Below are positions 1 through 11,400 of a stretch of DNA of 64,000 nucleotides, piece by piece. How positions within the stretch are numbered: the stretch's first letter is position 1; every line of letters begins with the position of its first letter. Source of the DNA: Branchiostoma floridae (Eukaryota; Chordata; Leptocardii; Amphioxiformes; Branchiostomatidae); assembly GCF_000003815.2 (NCBI RefSeq), contig NC_049980.1, positions 12,220,591 through 12,284,590 of the forward strand, read 5' to 3'. The notes beneath the pieces were generated by a model. It was not told the DNA's origin, did not search any database, and saw only the letters and a list, made by a program, of their open reading frames with translations. The position numbers and the translations under genes were made by a program.

Positions 1-3000
1 TATAAATCGAATTTCACAAGCAGCTACTGTAAACCACCAGGCGGCACCGCCCCGGGGGTATAGCATAAGTGAACTTGAAAGGCTGTCGGTGCAAACGATA
101 ATGGTTTTTTATTTATACAAGTGACTCTTCATGCGAACAGGTAGTAACATGGCCACTCAGTCATAATGTCCATTAGTCTGTAACATCATGCTCCAGGTTT
201 AGTACATCATAACCTTTATACACTGCCCTCGTCTTCGTGTTGTGTACGAAGGTTTTATTTTCGGTGTCTCTGGAATCTGGAAATTTGTGTTCTTCTATGT
301 ACGTACTTAGTCGAATACAGTACAGTGACACGATGAGTGTGTGTGTGTGGGGGGGGGGGGGGGGGCGTTAGTGTAACCGGAGACTGGTAGGGTGTAAAGT
401 CCGGGTCCTTTACATCCTGCCAGTCTCACAATGGCTTTCCAATGGTAAAGGCACCGGTAATAACGGAGAGTTAATGTCCTTGGTCTATCTGCTGCCTCTT
501 AGTGTTTTGGTAGTTTCGTATTTTACATATGCTAGTCACATTCACCATACAGTAACAGGAAGCGATCAACGGAAGCATATAGTGTTATACTTATTTGTGT
601 AATTTATGATATACAGTTAAACAAGACACGTGAGAAACCTGATATTTCACGGCAACGTGAGAGCTTCAAACTCGTGTTTGTTTTCTCCCCGGTACCGGTA
701 GCTAATTATGAGAGAAAACGTATCAGCCAAGGATTGCCGGAAAGGATATACATGCAGCCTCCATTGATGTGTGTATAAGGTATTCTACATAGCCATTGGC
801 CGTCGAAAAGGAAATAACAAGACGATAAGCCTTTGATACACGGCTCTAGCTGGAAGTATATGAACTTTATCCTCACCGCACGATAGATTCTCCATCAGTG
901 ACTCTTTGGCTTTAGGCAAAACCATTTATGTTACAGATTCCCAGCGTGATTATGAGTGCTCACATAGCTAGATTTTGTTGCTGTCAGAAAATAATGGATC
1001 TCTTAAGGGTACCAGATTGTTATGTTGTACAATGATCTTACGGTTGGTGGGACGAGGAACATTATATCAACCACATCACTGTGTACACATCTAAGTTATA
1101 CTTGATAGATATAGTAAAATACCTTGACCAATAGTCAGACATTTGTCGTAGCATATCCAAAAAAATTCCAATCTTACCTTCAGTAATTCATTGATCAACA
1201 CGTAGTAAGAAATGATCTCATGGTTTTAAATGTAATTATATAAAATCCCTGCCCCAGTTAATCGTGATTATGACGGCAAGTGTTTCACGCTTATGTAAAT
1301 TACTGACATTTCACATACCTCCGGGTATTTTCCTGCTATGACTTTCATCAAATTAATGGCTGAAACAAAATTGTAACGGAAATGAAGATTCATTAATGTA
1401 ACATTAAGGACAGTGACTTGTTGCTTGGAACTTCCTCTGTAACTATATACAGGCAATGGAGAATCACTGGTGGAAGATTGTTGTTCATCAGACTTCTTTC
1501 AGTCCACATGACGACCGGGTGAGTCAACATGACGGTCGGGCATTCCACAATTTGTCGCTAGGTGGCGCATCTGTATTGCTGTTGACGCTAACCTGACCGC
1601 CAACGACTATGTTGAAAAAGGTAATACGAGGACGCAAACGAGTTTTGTTGCAACGCGATGAAAGTTTTTATTCGCCAGTGGTGGGTTCTTATCACAACTA
1701 CTTTACGATGGATCGACACGCAAATCGCAGGCTTTCTTTGCCGTAATTCGCCCCTGGAGTACTGTATTTTCCTTGTTACTGGTGATCACGCAGTTGCCGC
1801 AAACGCCTTCCTGAAGTACAAGTGCGCGGGTCTATGTGGAGATGACAGTGCATTAGGCGGTTGACATGCAACGCTAATGGATCTTCACGGCTGAAAAAGA
1901 CACATTTTAACTTGAAAATTAGGACAATTAGGTCCTCGGGGAGTTATAAACGACCTTAATGTGAACTCAGACAATGCGACAAAGTGGATGAAAGCACAAT
2001 TAGGCTCTATCGCGTGAGATGTTCAATTTGCTGCAAGCGTGAAGCGATGTTTGGAACCAAAAACACAGGAAACACATCTAGCCGTTACGGCATCTAATGC
2101 CCTGGCGTCCATTGAAAAGACTGTTTTGTTATTGCCGTACAAAGCGAAACATGTCAGCGACATCAAGCTAAAATTAGTCTCCTTACGTACACATAACAAG
2201 TCGATAGCACGTCTGCAATACTGTAAAGTGAAAACTGTTCGCTGTGGTTTAAACGTTGACGTTTTCACCGAGAATATAAACACCGTGAATATTTCCCTCT
2301 TTACAGCATAACCCTGCGGATTCAATCAAACTAAAACATGTCATTTTCCCCTACCGTGAAATTAAATCCCAACGAACATCTTCCATTTTACAGTGTTCGG
2401 TAAACCAGGGATTGGCATGACAAATGAACAATTGGTGGAATATTTGCACAACCTATTCTGTACATAGCTCCAACTATGTTGCAAAGGACATTTTACGTCT
2501 CATAAAAAGTGAAGGATAGCCATGTTCATATGCTCTAACACTGAATCAAACATTCATATAACTGATCCTAATACTTGAGCTTGCTAGAAAATAGACAACC
2601 CAGTTTCAAGTACATAAATGAATCACGGCAGCTTCATTCTAGATCTGTTGCATCATGCATGTGCTGTATTGTATGTAAATCTGTACAATATTAGTACACG
2701 GCCGATAGGTACACAAGTCCTGCTTACATGTATGCTTGTATCACAAAATACATCAAGTCAATCTGGATAAGACACCCTTATTGCAAGCCACGTTTATATT
2801 CTATCTCACGGACGTTAGTTCGGGAGCGAATATTTGATATGGGATATAATGTTATCATTAATATGTATAACCTGCTTCATGCATTAGTCTTAAATCTACC
2901 TACCTATGTAGACTCGGATAAAGCATTAAGTTATAAGACACTTGTGGTTTCCATTGACATTGTCACGAAATGAAGCTACCTATCCTTTTCAGTGTCTGCT

Positions 3001-3320
3001 TTTCTAGAGCTGGATAGTCATGCTTGTGAGTATGTCTTTGCCGCCCGAGGATCCTATTGTACGTTGTCATGTTGTATTGAGTGTTGCAATGCTCCTCGGT
3101 ATGTCAGTTTGTACATCTGTACACATCCTTCGTACATATCAAACTCTGGAAAGTATTGTCATTCCTTGTTTACACTTGAAAACGCTTTATCTTGCATGAA
3201 TAGACCATGAGTGAATTCTTCAGGTAAAATGTGATCAGTGTTACGAGATTCTGATTCGTTTTGCTGTTGTTGTTTTGTTGTCAATGTTCTTTAAATCCAA
3301 TACATCGTGGTCTTGTCAGT
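1..3320. other. non-coding; probable 3' flank/UTR of K2P gene 1
   Basis: No open frame here looks like a protein; the frames at 2023-2325 and 2039-2311 overlap on opposite strands and neither has recognisable domains. The stretch holds a 17-base G run at 349-365, a hairpin at 382-425 (own entry) and ordinary AT-rich sequence. The part nearest 3320 should include the 3' UTR of the minus-strand channel gene, but several minus-strand AATAAA hexamers occur and I cannot choose one. Confidence 0.6.
382..425. repeat. imperfect inverted repeat / hairpin
   Basis: Arms 382-399 and 408-425 are 18 bases each and pair at 16 of 18 positions around an 8-base loop (tccgggtc). The arm is gactggtagggtgtaaag. 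It looks like a small foldback or the relic of a MITE end pair; no target duplication was identified. Confidence 0.6.
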
Positions 3321-6103
3321 CTACCGCGACGTTCCGTTGTTTGCTTCCTGAGGAACCTTCAGGTGTTTTTCCGAGCTTGCAGACGACAGAAGGCTGAGGA
3401 TCGGCTGTTGGTCAGATTCAGACAGGTCAGAGGACGATCTGTGAGGGGAGGGGTCCCGGCTCTTCCCGCGGTCTATGGCCATGGTAGTCAGCCGCTTCAC
3501 CGTGTTCAGATTAGCCATGGTCGCGTCCTCAACTTTATTCTTCAACTCCTTCAGCCCCTCAGAAATCAGATTGAACATGCCGGCAAGGAAGGTCAGTCCG
3601 ACAATGATCCAACAGAAGACCGCGGTTTTGTACACTGCGTCGGTGTACGGGTCGTGAGCCTGGTGATCGTGATGGTGTTGTGCGGGGATGTAGTCCCCAA
3701 AGCCAACCGTCGTCAGAGTGATGAAGACGAAATACAGCGCGGTGTGATATTCCCAGCCCTCAACTATAGTGAAGAGGTACGCGGGGAGGAAACAAAATAA
3801 TCCCAGACCAAAGACGAGACTCATCAGCAAATTGATGATGCGGATGAGTTTCTGATTGGACACCCTTTTCCGGACTTTTTTCTCGACGAAGCGACTGACG
3901 TTACTGAGCTTCTCTCCTATCCCAGTCAGCATGAACAACGTTACCGGGATGCCGAACAGAGCGTACACAGCACAGAAGATCTGACCTCCCACTGTCTTGG
4001 GAGTGATGTGTCCGTATCTGTAGAAATGTGAGGAAAAAAATTGTAAAGAAATTTTGTTTGCCAATTTTCATGTGCGAAATTTCGCAACCCCCTTCTCCTA
4101 GGGGTTTGCATAGTAGAACACATCGTTCTTGAACTTTGTCTTTCTAAAGAGGATAACTTACTGAAGATGCGGTACGTTGGTGTTGTCGCATCGGCCAAAA
4201 AATCTGACAGAGCGCTCCATAGATTTCATCGATATAAAACGAATATTTTAGCTCTTTAAGTGTTTTATTGTCTTTCAAGTCATTTGCATGATATCCCCAT
4301 TACAAAGTCAAGTGTAACACAATTTGAATCTAGAACGCAGCGACAACTCCGAAGTCCAATGCGATATCCATCCCACACAAACATAGTATTTCATAGAGGT
4401 GATTACACTAGACCACAGGAAGAACATTTACCCTATTGTTGTGACCATAGTCCCGCACACGAACAGAGCCTCGTAGAACGGCCACGGCTTGGCTGTGAAG
4501 TTGGCGGGAGGTATGGCTGAAGAGACGGAAAATGTTAACAAATATTGCAGTTATGCTGACGACAGTTGAGTTGTGTATGTAGTACATTATGGAAAGCAGT
4601 CAGTCAGATGATAGAAAGATTTCAAACGCAAAAACAAACGGACAAGCATGGAATTGCTATACTATTACTAATTTCTGAGGGTTGCATCTTGAAAACGTTT
4701 GTGATGACTATCTGTGGTGATCTTTCAATAACATATTACTTGTTCCGCATTGGGTTCTTTTACTGGTCACACCGTTATGAAAGAATGTACATTGTATAGA
4801 TAACTGAACAAATGGCTTTTATTGTACGTTTATTCTCTTTCAAGCTACGTACAGGTCAAGGTGATAAAACAAAAGTACAATTACAGTGAAATAAGAACGT
4901 GGTATTGTGCTGAATCTACATCTACATCAACTACTAGTGTATACTAGTATGTAAAGGTTCAACTTAAAATGATAATGCATGCATTTCTCTTTCGCAGATG
5001 TCAATAAATCGCATCCCACTGTGTGTTAAGAATAAGAAATTTAAAAAAATGTTAATGATAGAGTGTTCAAGTTCCTTTCCTTGCGATCGTAAGACTTATC
5101 GATAGCACTGCTGAAAACCTACAAGAGGCCTCGTGCGTGACAACGTCTCATCAGTACACTTTAGTAGCGCTTGTAATGGGTGACCCGAGCAGAGTAAAGT
5201 ATTTACCTTTGAATTTGAGATAATTGTACATCTCAAGGCCCCTGACAATTGCTCATCTTCTTACTACCAGATGTACCCTTTGGTACGATTATCAAGAAAG
5301 CCCGGGTTTAGGCAATTTTAGTGTTCATCACTTTTTGTTGCAAAATACAGGTTTAAAGTTGGTTTCTATAGCTAAATAAACTATTTTGTCAACCGGGGTT
5401 ACTTAATTAAAGAGCAGTTAACTTTGCGTATTCAACCTGTCAGATGCAAAGTAAAAAGATTAAATGCAGAGCTTAAATTTCAAATGTAATGCAATGTGTT
5501 ATGTTGTTAGACCATTATAGAAGGAGTATATTTGTCTATTTGTCAGTTTGGATAACCAGACATGGGCGCCTTAGAGCTTCGTTGTCTGTCGCTATTCTTC
5601 CCATTTTCATGAGTACTGGTATATTCTCCACTGTCCGCAAGAACATGTCAGAGGAAAGGAAGAAAGTCCACTATTTACAAAAATCAGCATTCAGGTGCGG
5701 TCTACAGAAAAAGTAAGAAATGAAGTCTTAAAGCGCACATGCATATGTTTCTGAGCAGTTGTTTTAAAGATAAGAAGATGTAACTTGATTATGTAAGCAG
5801 TCAGTTCTTGTTAAAATATGTTCAGGTGCATCTTAAAACAACAACCGATCTTGAGCGAGTGACATGCATACATCAGAATGTGTCTTTACCGGTTTTCACT
5901 CCCACAGATTGAAGGACTTCCTCGACGAAAGCGTCCAGATCTTCCATGTCGATAGAGCCACTTTTGTTCCGAAGAAAGTTCATCTTCACCTCAGTTAGAT
6001 TGCCTACGTACGGCTGCTTCTCGACACCCATAAAGACAAAAGCTCCGATCATCAAATACAGGAAAAATGTCACGATTAGTCCTGCAAGACTCTTCCACTT
6101 CAT
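3321..6103 (-). CDS. KCNK: two-pore-domain potassium channel (TREK/TALK-like), gene 1
   Basis: Complete 331-residue K2P leak K+ channel of the plasma membrane. Coding exons: 5890-6103, 4432-4516 and 3321-4017, each bounded by GT/AG, with phases 1 and 2 closing exactly. Order: M1 at about 8-28 after an MKWKS start like vertebrate TREK-1; an extracellular cap without cysteine; pore 1 filter TTIGYGH (residues 97-103); M2 about 112-132; M3 about 160-182; pore 2 filter TTVGFGD (202-208); M4 about 231-252; then a basic, serine-rich tail. The second intron splits the first glycine codon of GYG, an intron site known from other K2P genes. The His after GYG matches the proton sensor of TASK channels. 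A histidine cluster (HHHDHQAH, 214-221) sits in the pore 2-M4 outer loop. NFT at 77 is a possible N-glycan site. TREK versus TALK assignment is unresolved. Confidence 0.93.
4518..5889 (-). other. intron 1 of K2P gene 1
   Basis: 1.37 kb AT-rich intron (minus-strand GT at 5888-5889, AG at 4517-4518) between the M1/cap exon and the pore 1 exon. I see no coding potential. A short palindromic patch around actagtgtatactagt lies near 4934. Confidence 0.7.
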
Positions 6104-8441
6104 GTTGACTATGAATAAACATCAACAATTGATCATTGGATCAAACCATAACCAGGCTTTAGAGTTACGACATCTAGAGTTAACAGCGTGAAAATAGTGG
6201 CCTTTCCGTAGGCGGCTGACTTGTGGTTTGACTCCAACAAGAGAAGTCGTTGAAGAAGCTGATGGAGACGATCGCGTGATCTGTAGTGGTTGGTCAATCG
6301 TCTATCTAAATGCACAATAGCGAAGTCCCCCCCATGGGATGGGAACAGCGACGCCTGGGCAGTTCTTATGGTCGTTGAAGACACATTCGGGGGGCATTTC
6401 AAATGGAAGTCTGCTACCTTTTTGTTATGATTGTGCTTCCTTTTGTTATGGAAGTTTGAACATACCCCGAATAGTTTTAATAGACGCGAGTACAAAACCA
6501 CATCTCTGAAAGTAAAGCTTGAGTAAAACGCAATCAATTGTAATCAATCTACTGAATCGAAAAATCGTAGGGCAATAACCACAATGAACAGGCTGATGAT
6601 TACTCGTCTTGTAAAATTGTTAGCCTACTTAGTTATTGATAAATGAATAAAACAGCCAAGATGCTAGTTTTGGCTGTGATGATAGGTGTATATTATATAA
6701 TGTTACAACATAATTATCTTTTTAAACACCAACGCACGCATATAAACGGACCATAAGATTAATGAAGAGATTTAACCGAAATGAAATTCATCACTGTCTT
6801 TGATGATATTTGTTATTATTTTTAAACAGTTTAGCAACTTAGCCGACGAGAAAATGAAATGTCATTGTAAATTTTTGCTTATTGTAGTTCAAAATTTACT
6901 TTAACATACGATTGCGAATTTGAAGTAGGTGTAATTGTTTTAACTATCGTGCCCGACCAAAGATAAAAAGAGGTTTAAATCTCAGAAAAAAGTGACGTCA
7001 ACATAGTGCCGTGCCAGCGACTGCGGTCGGTACATGTCTGCAATCCATTCTAGACAGTAAATTTCGTTTGTAAGAACGACCCAGTATTCTAAACGGTCCC
7101 TTAATTGAAATAGAATGCATGTTACTTTGAAGACGCGGCCTTGAAGTCAATATTGTAGAATGTTTTGCACGTTTCTTGGTTACCTCATAATTCCATTAAG
7201 ACTAAATATACGACCAAATGTCTCAGATGGCAGATTGAAAGCATAGGCCTCTCATCTTGAATTTATGTTTCTTTCTACCTCTACCATGTTATAGTTTACA
7301 GCTAGAGTGCAATGATAGAACATCTCAACCTTTTCCGAGTAGATCAGACGATAGATACATATTCTAATCAGATTAATCACGAAGTTTATTGACACAAGGG
7401 TGTCTACAAATACAAATACAAATACAAGTACAAAGATATCACAATGCCATACAAAATGCACCTGTCATTTGAATATCTCAGGTTTACAAACAGTTAGTTG
7501 CAACAGTAATATCGTAGGTGGTGATACGAACAGCTTTCACCAATCGACAACAACAACAACAACTACTACTAATACTACTGCTGGCCATCACTTCATAAAT
7601 ACAATAGTTTTATCTACACCCACCAAGGCGCAAGCATTGAGACAGTGAAACATCTAAAGTGGAAGCGTCATTACAATTAGATAACATCGGCTTATATTTG
7701 AAGCAACAGTACGTAGTTTCGTACGCGCGATTGGGAGGCAGTTGCCGTATGGTCTGCAGTTCAGGACGTCATCAACAGAGGTCTCCTTTGAGATGTGGGT
7801 TACAAAACTGTTGGTACTGACTTCTGTGATGACATGTTCTGATCCCAATGAATACGACAATAGCAGACACTAGTAATACGCGGCAACCATAACATTCACC
7901 CTCGGTACATTCCATGGAACTCTGTAAAATCTTGTGCAATTTGCCACAAGATTATCTACCAAAAGTCGCAAGGACTAAATTTGTCATTCTTCTGACATGG
8001 TTGTGTGAGATACCATCACTACTATGTTATTCATTGCCGCTACAACTGGCGGCTAGCGCAAGATTCTTTTATTCTTGGTCGGGCTGCCACTTTTTATGAC
8101 TGTCATTCAATCAAATGCATGTTGCAGCGCATCCAATCTATTTGGCTTCACCAGAAATTCAAGAAGACCCTGTTTTCACTGGGTTTGATTGTACTTTCAA
8201 ACAGTTAGGAATTGTTGTAATGTAGTCATCAAGAGTCACCATAATACAAACATACGAAAACCTTCACGTAAAAATTCCGTCTTAACATAAAAGTCCAGTT
8301 TAACTATGTTATACACACCAGCCGATTAGTTGATGGAAATTTCATGATGGTACCATTCCGGGATACATTTTGTGACGGGTCTAAACTCTGTTGATTCTTG
8401 GGTTTCGTAATTGTGTATGCTCATTTCGAAACGTTGTGATT
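6104..8441. other. intergenic region between the two K2P genes
   Basis: No supportable gene. It should contain the 5' UTR/promoter of K2P gene 1 (right of 6103) and the 3' UTR of K2P gene 2 (left of 8442). A minus-strand AATAAA at 7385-7390 is one possible poly(A) signal for gene 2. Simple repeats: an (AAATAC)-type run near 7409-7436 and (CAA)n/(ACT)n near 7546-7580. Confidence 0.5.
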
Positions 8442-11400
8442 TTAGATTAACCTGTCCAAGTCTTCCTGTTTTTTAGCGGTAGAATCTTGGGTTTCTGTTG
8501 CCTCAGCAGCTGCTGCCGTGTCGTCTTTTCCAGCGGGAGACTCCTTCTCTGAACCAGCTGTTTTCTCTTGGGATCCTGAAGTTTCGTCGACGTGCTCGAC
8601 CTTTGCTGGTTCCGCCTCTTGTGGTTTTGCCGCGTTTTCATTCGACTGAATTGCCGCTTCTGGTACCGCTGGAATCACTTCCGGTTCACCTGACGTCCCC
8701 TCCGGTACCTCTGGGGTCACTTCCTTTACTTCTGGCTTTCCTATCGGTACCTCAGGCTTCACCTTCGGTACCTCTGGCTTGCCCTTTGGTACCTCTGGCT
8801 TACCCTTTGGTACCTCTGGCTTCATATCCGGTACCTCCTGCTTCACCGGTTCCTTCGTTTCCAATTCCTTCACATCAGGAGAGGCTGTATCGTCAGAAGC
8901 CTGATTGGTCGAATCAGTCGGCTGGTCTTCTGGACTTTTCTTGGCAGTTTCTCCTTCTTCTTTAACGGGAATGTCCTCCATTTGTATCCCCTCTTGTGGA
9001 ATCTTTTGATCGTCTGTCGCCACTTCCTGGCTCTGAGCCGGTATTTCCGGTCCATTGGGTACGTCTAGTTCGGGTAGGTTCTCATGGCTTCCAGTTTTCT
9101 TGTAGCTCCCCTCAGTTCCAACGATGGCGTCTTCTTCGCTTGGTGTTGTCGCCTTCTTCTTCTTGTCATCCTTGCCCTTCTTCTTGTCATCCTTCCCAGT
9201 CTCCTTGCCATCCTTTATCTTCTCCTTCGAGCCCTCACCCTGCGCCATCTTCTTGATGCCCTTGACCGGCATGCTGGCAACATGAGCGACCTCTGACCCC
9301 ACCTTCCCGACTTTCCCAGCCAGATCCTTGGCCTCGTGCCCAAACTTCCCCGCGAAGTCCGTCACCTGTCGAAGATGTTGATTAGACCGCATCTCTTCCT
9401 CCAGCCTCTCTTTCAGCCCTCGCATGGCCTCAGCAATGAGATCAAAGACGGTGGCCAAAAAGCTCAGACCGACTACGATCCAGCACAGGCCCGCCCCCCT
9501 TGTGCCAAAAGGTCGTAGGGCCAGTGTTCCTTGACAGGGTTTTGCGCCACAAACATGTCCCCCAAACCGACGGTGCTGAGCGTGATGAAGACGTAATACA
9601 GAGCGTCCAGGTTGCTCCACTTCTCCCACGGTACATGGATGATGGTAGGCCGGGACAAAGCAGAACAGGCCCAGACCGAATATGATGATGAACAGCACCA
9701 TAAAGACCCGGATCAGATAGGGACGACGGATAACTCTTTTGACCTGAGATGAAAAAGAAACGTAAGGTAAATTCTGTGCTATGCATAAAGAGCTCAAGCT
9801 TAAATTTTCGAAACCTCCGCTGTGGCAGTTTTCTTGCATTTGACGCAAGCTCGGTTGCCCATTCATCTTCTAACAATTGTGTACATAAAATGATACTGTC
9901 CTTGGTGCTGAAACGTATGTTCGGTATTGCACTGGCTCTTTCTGCACTTCTTACTTGTAACGGGTTTCTGTTTTTGTGTCTATCTATCATAAGAAAAGGA
10001 ATACAACTGACCGATGATATAGTGGGTATAGGTGATGTGTGGCTGGGACAATACTTACCCTATTCTCCACCCATCTGTTGGCATTTCCCAGCTTCCCACC
10101 AATGCCAGCCAGCATGAATAGGGTAAGCGGAATGCTTACAAGGGCGTAGGCGATGCAGAACACCTAGAAGTACAAATCGCAGAAATTCAGTGGGTCTCCT
10201 GGGTTTGTATAGGACAAGTTTTTGACACATTTTCTAGTGTCTGATTTTTGTTGTTATTTTCTAACCCCATATTTTGATTCTAACATAGAAACATTTGTAC
10301 AAGAAAAGTTTTGTTGGAGGCATTCTTTGTGCGTTTTTTTTCGTCTTGCAATAATTACAAAAACCGCTAGGTGTTACCGTAACAGTGAGAGTTATAACTA
10401 GAGACACTGTTGTAGAATGACCTACCTTGCCGGCGTCTGTGAATGGATAGATGTGCCCATACCCTATGGTGGTGGCGATCGTACCGCAGAAGAAGAAGGA
10501 GTCGAAGAACCCGATCTTGTACGGCGTTCTTCTCGTGCCATTCTTGACATTCTCGGTGACGTTGACAAAATCTGAAAATTGTAAAATATTAAGGTTTTCA
10601 CAGGTAGGACGTAGGATCCAAAACTAAAATTCTAAAACTTATGATGCTGAAATTAAGGACCTTTGTTAGCTTCTCGGTGGTTGAGAGATGTACTTTTTCG
10701 TATGAAGAGAACAGATGATTCTTGGTTTTGGCTCAGATCAATATTCTAGCTCAGAAGCATATACGTTTATGTGTGTTGGGGGGGGGGGGGGCTGAAGAAT
10801 AAAGGACGTTAAGCATAGGAAAGTTTTTCCGGTTTTTAAAGCTGCCTACCCTAGCCTTTTTGTTTTGACTGATGGCAATTTTCTATCTGGCATCATAGTG
10901 ATTCAAAGCAGACTTCCTGTACTTCACACTCTGCTAACAGAATTTTAAGTGTTGATGTAAGAATTTGCAATTAACACTTGAGCTTGTGCAATGCACATCT
11001 AAGTGTATATAACGTTAATCATAATATAATGTTGAAATACAAGTGTCTAGATGAAAACGTTTCATATTATTAAATTATATTTCTTGGATCACTTCGGCCG
11101 AAATGTTTTAAAAAGTAGAGAAAAAACACATTCTCTACCTACCGACCCTAATTTTTTCAGCACTGTAACCAGAAACACAAGGTTAATGTTCCTAGGCCTT
11201 AGAGAGAGAAGCATACATATACAGGAGACACAGCTGCACATAACGTCAATGTGCAGGCAGTTGGTGTGTAATGGTCACACAAACAGACGATCGGGAAAGA
11301 GAAAATGATAATCATCTACTGATGATTTCACACCGGAGCATTGAATGAACGTTTAGATTTCCCCATTACGGTTTCGGTAACCTATATTCTATTCCCCGGC

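Noticed and set aside
2023-2325. Overlapping 90-100 codon frames on opposite strands
   Set aside because: Neither shows a domain, membrane segment or plausible splice partners.
3261-3800. 179-codon plus-strand frame
   Set aside because: Antisense to the last exon of K2P gene 1, which has clear channel motifs on the other strand.
8498-8965. 155-codon plus-strand frame
   Set aside because: It is the reverse-strand shadow of the repetitive tail of K2P gene 2; its Pro/Leu-rich look comes from the PEVPKG repeats.
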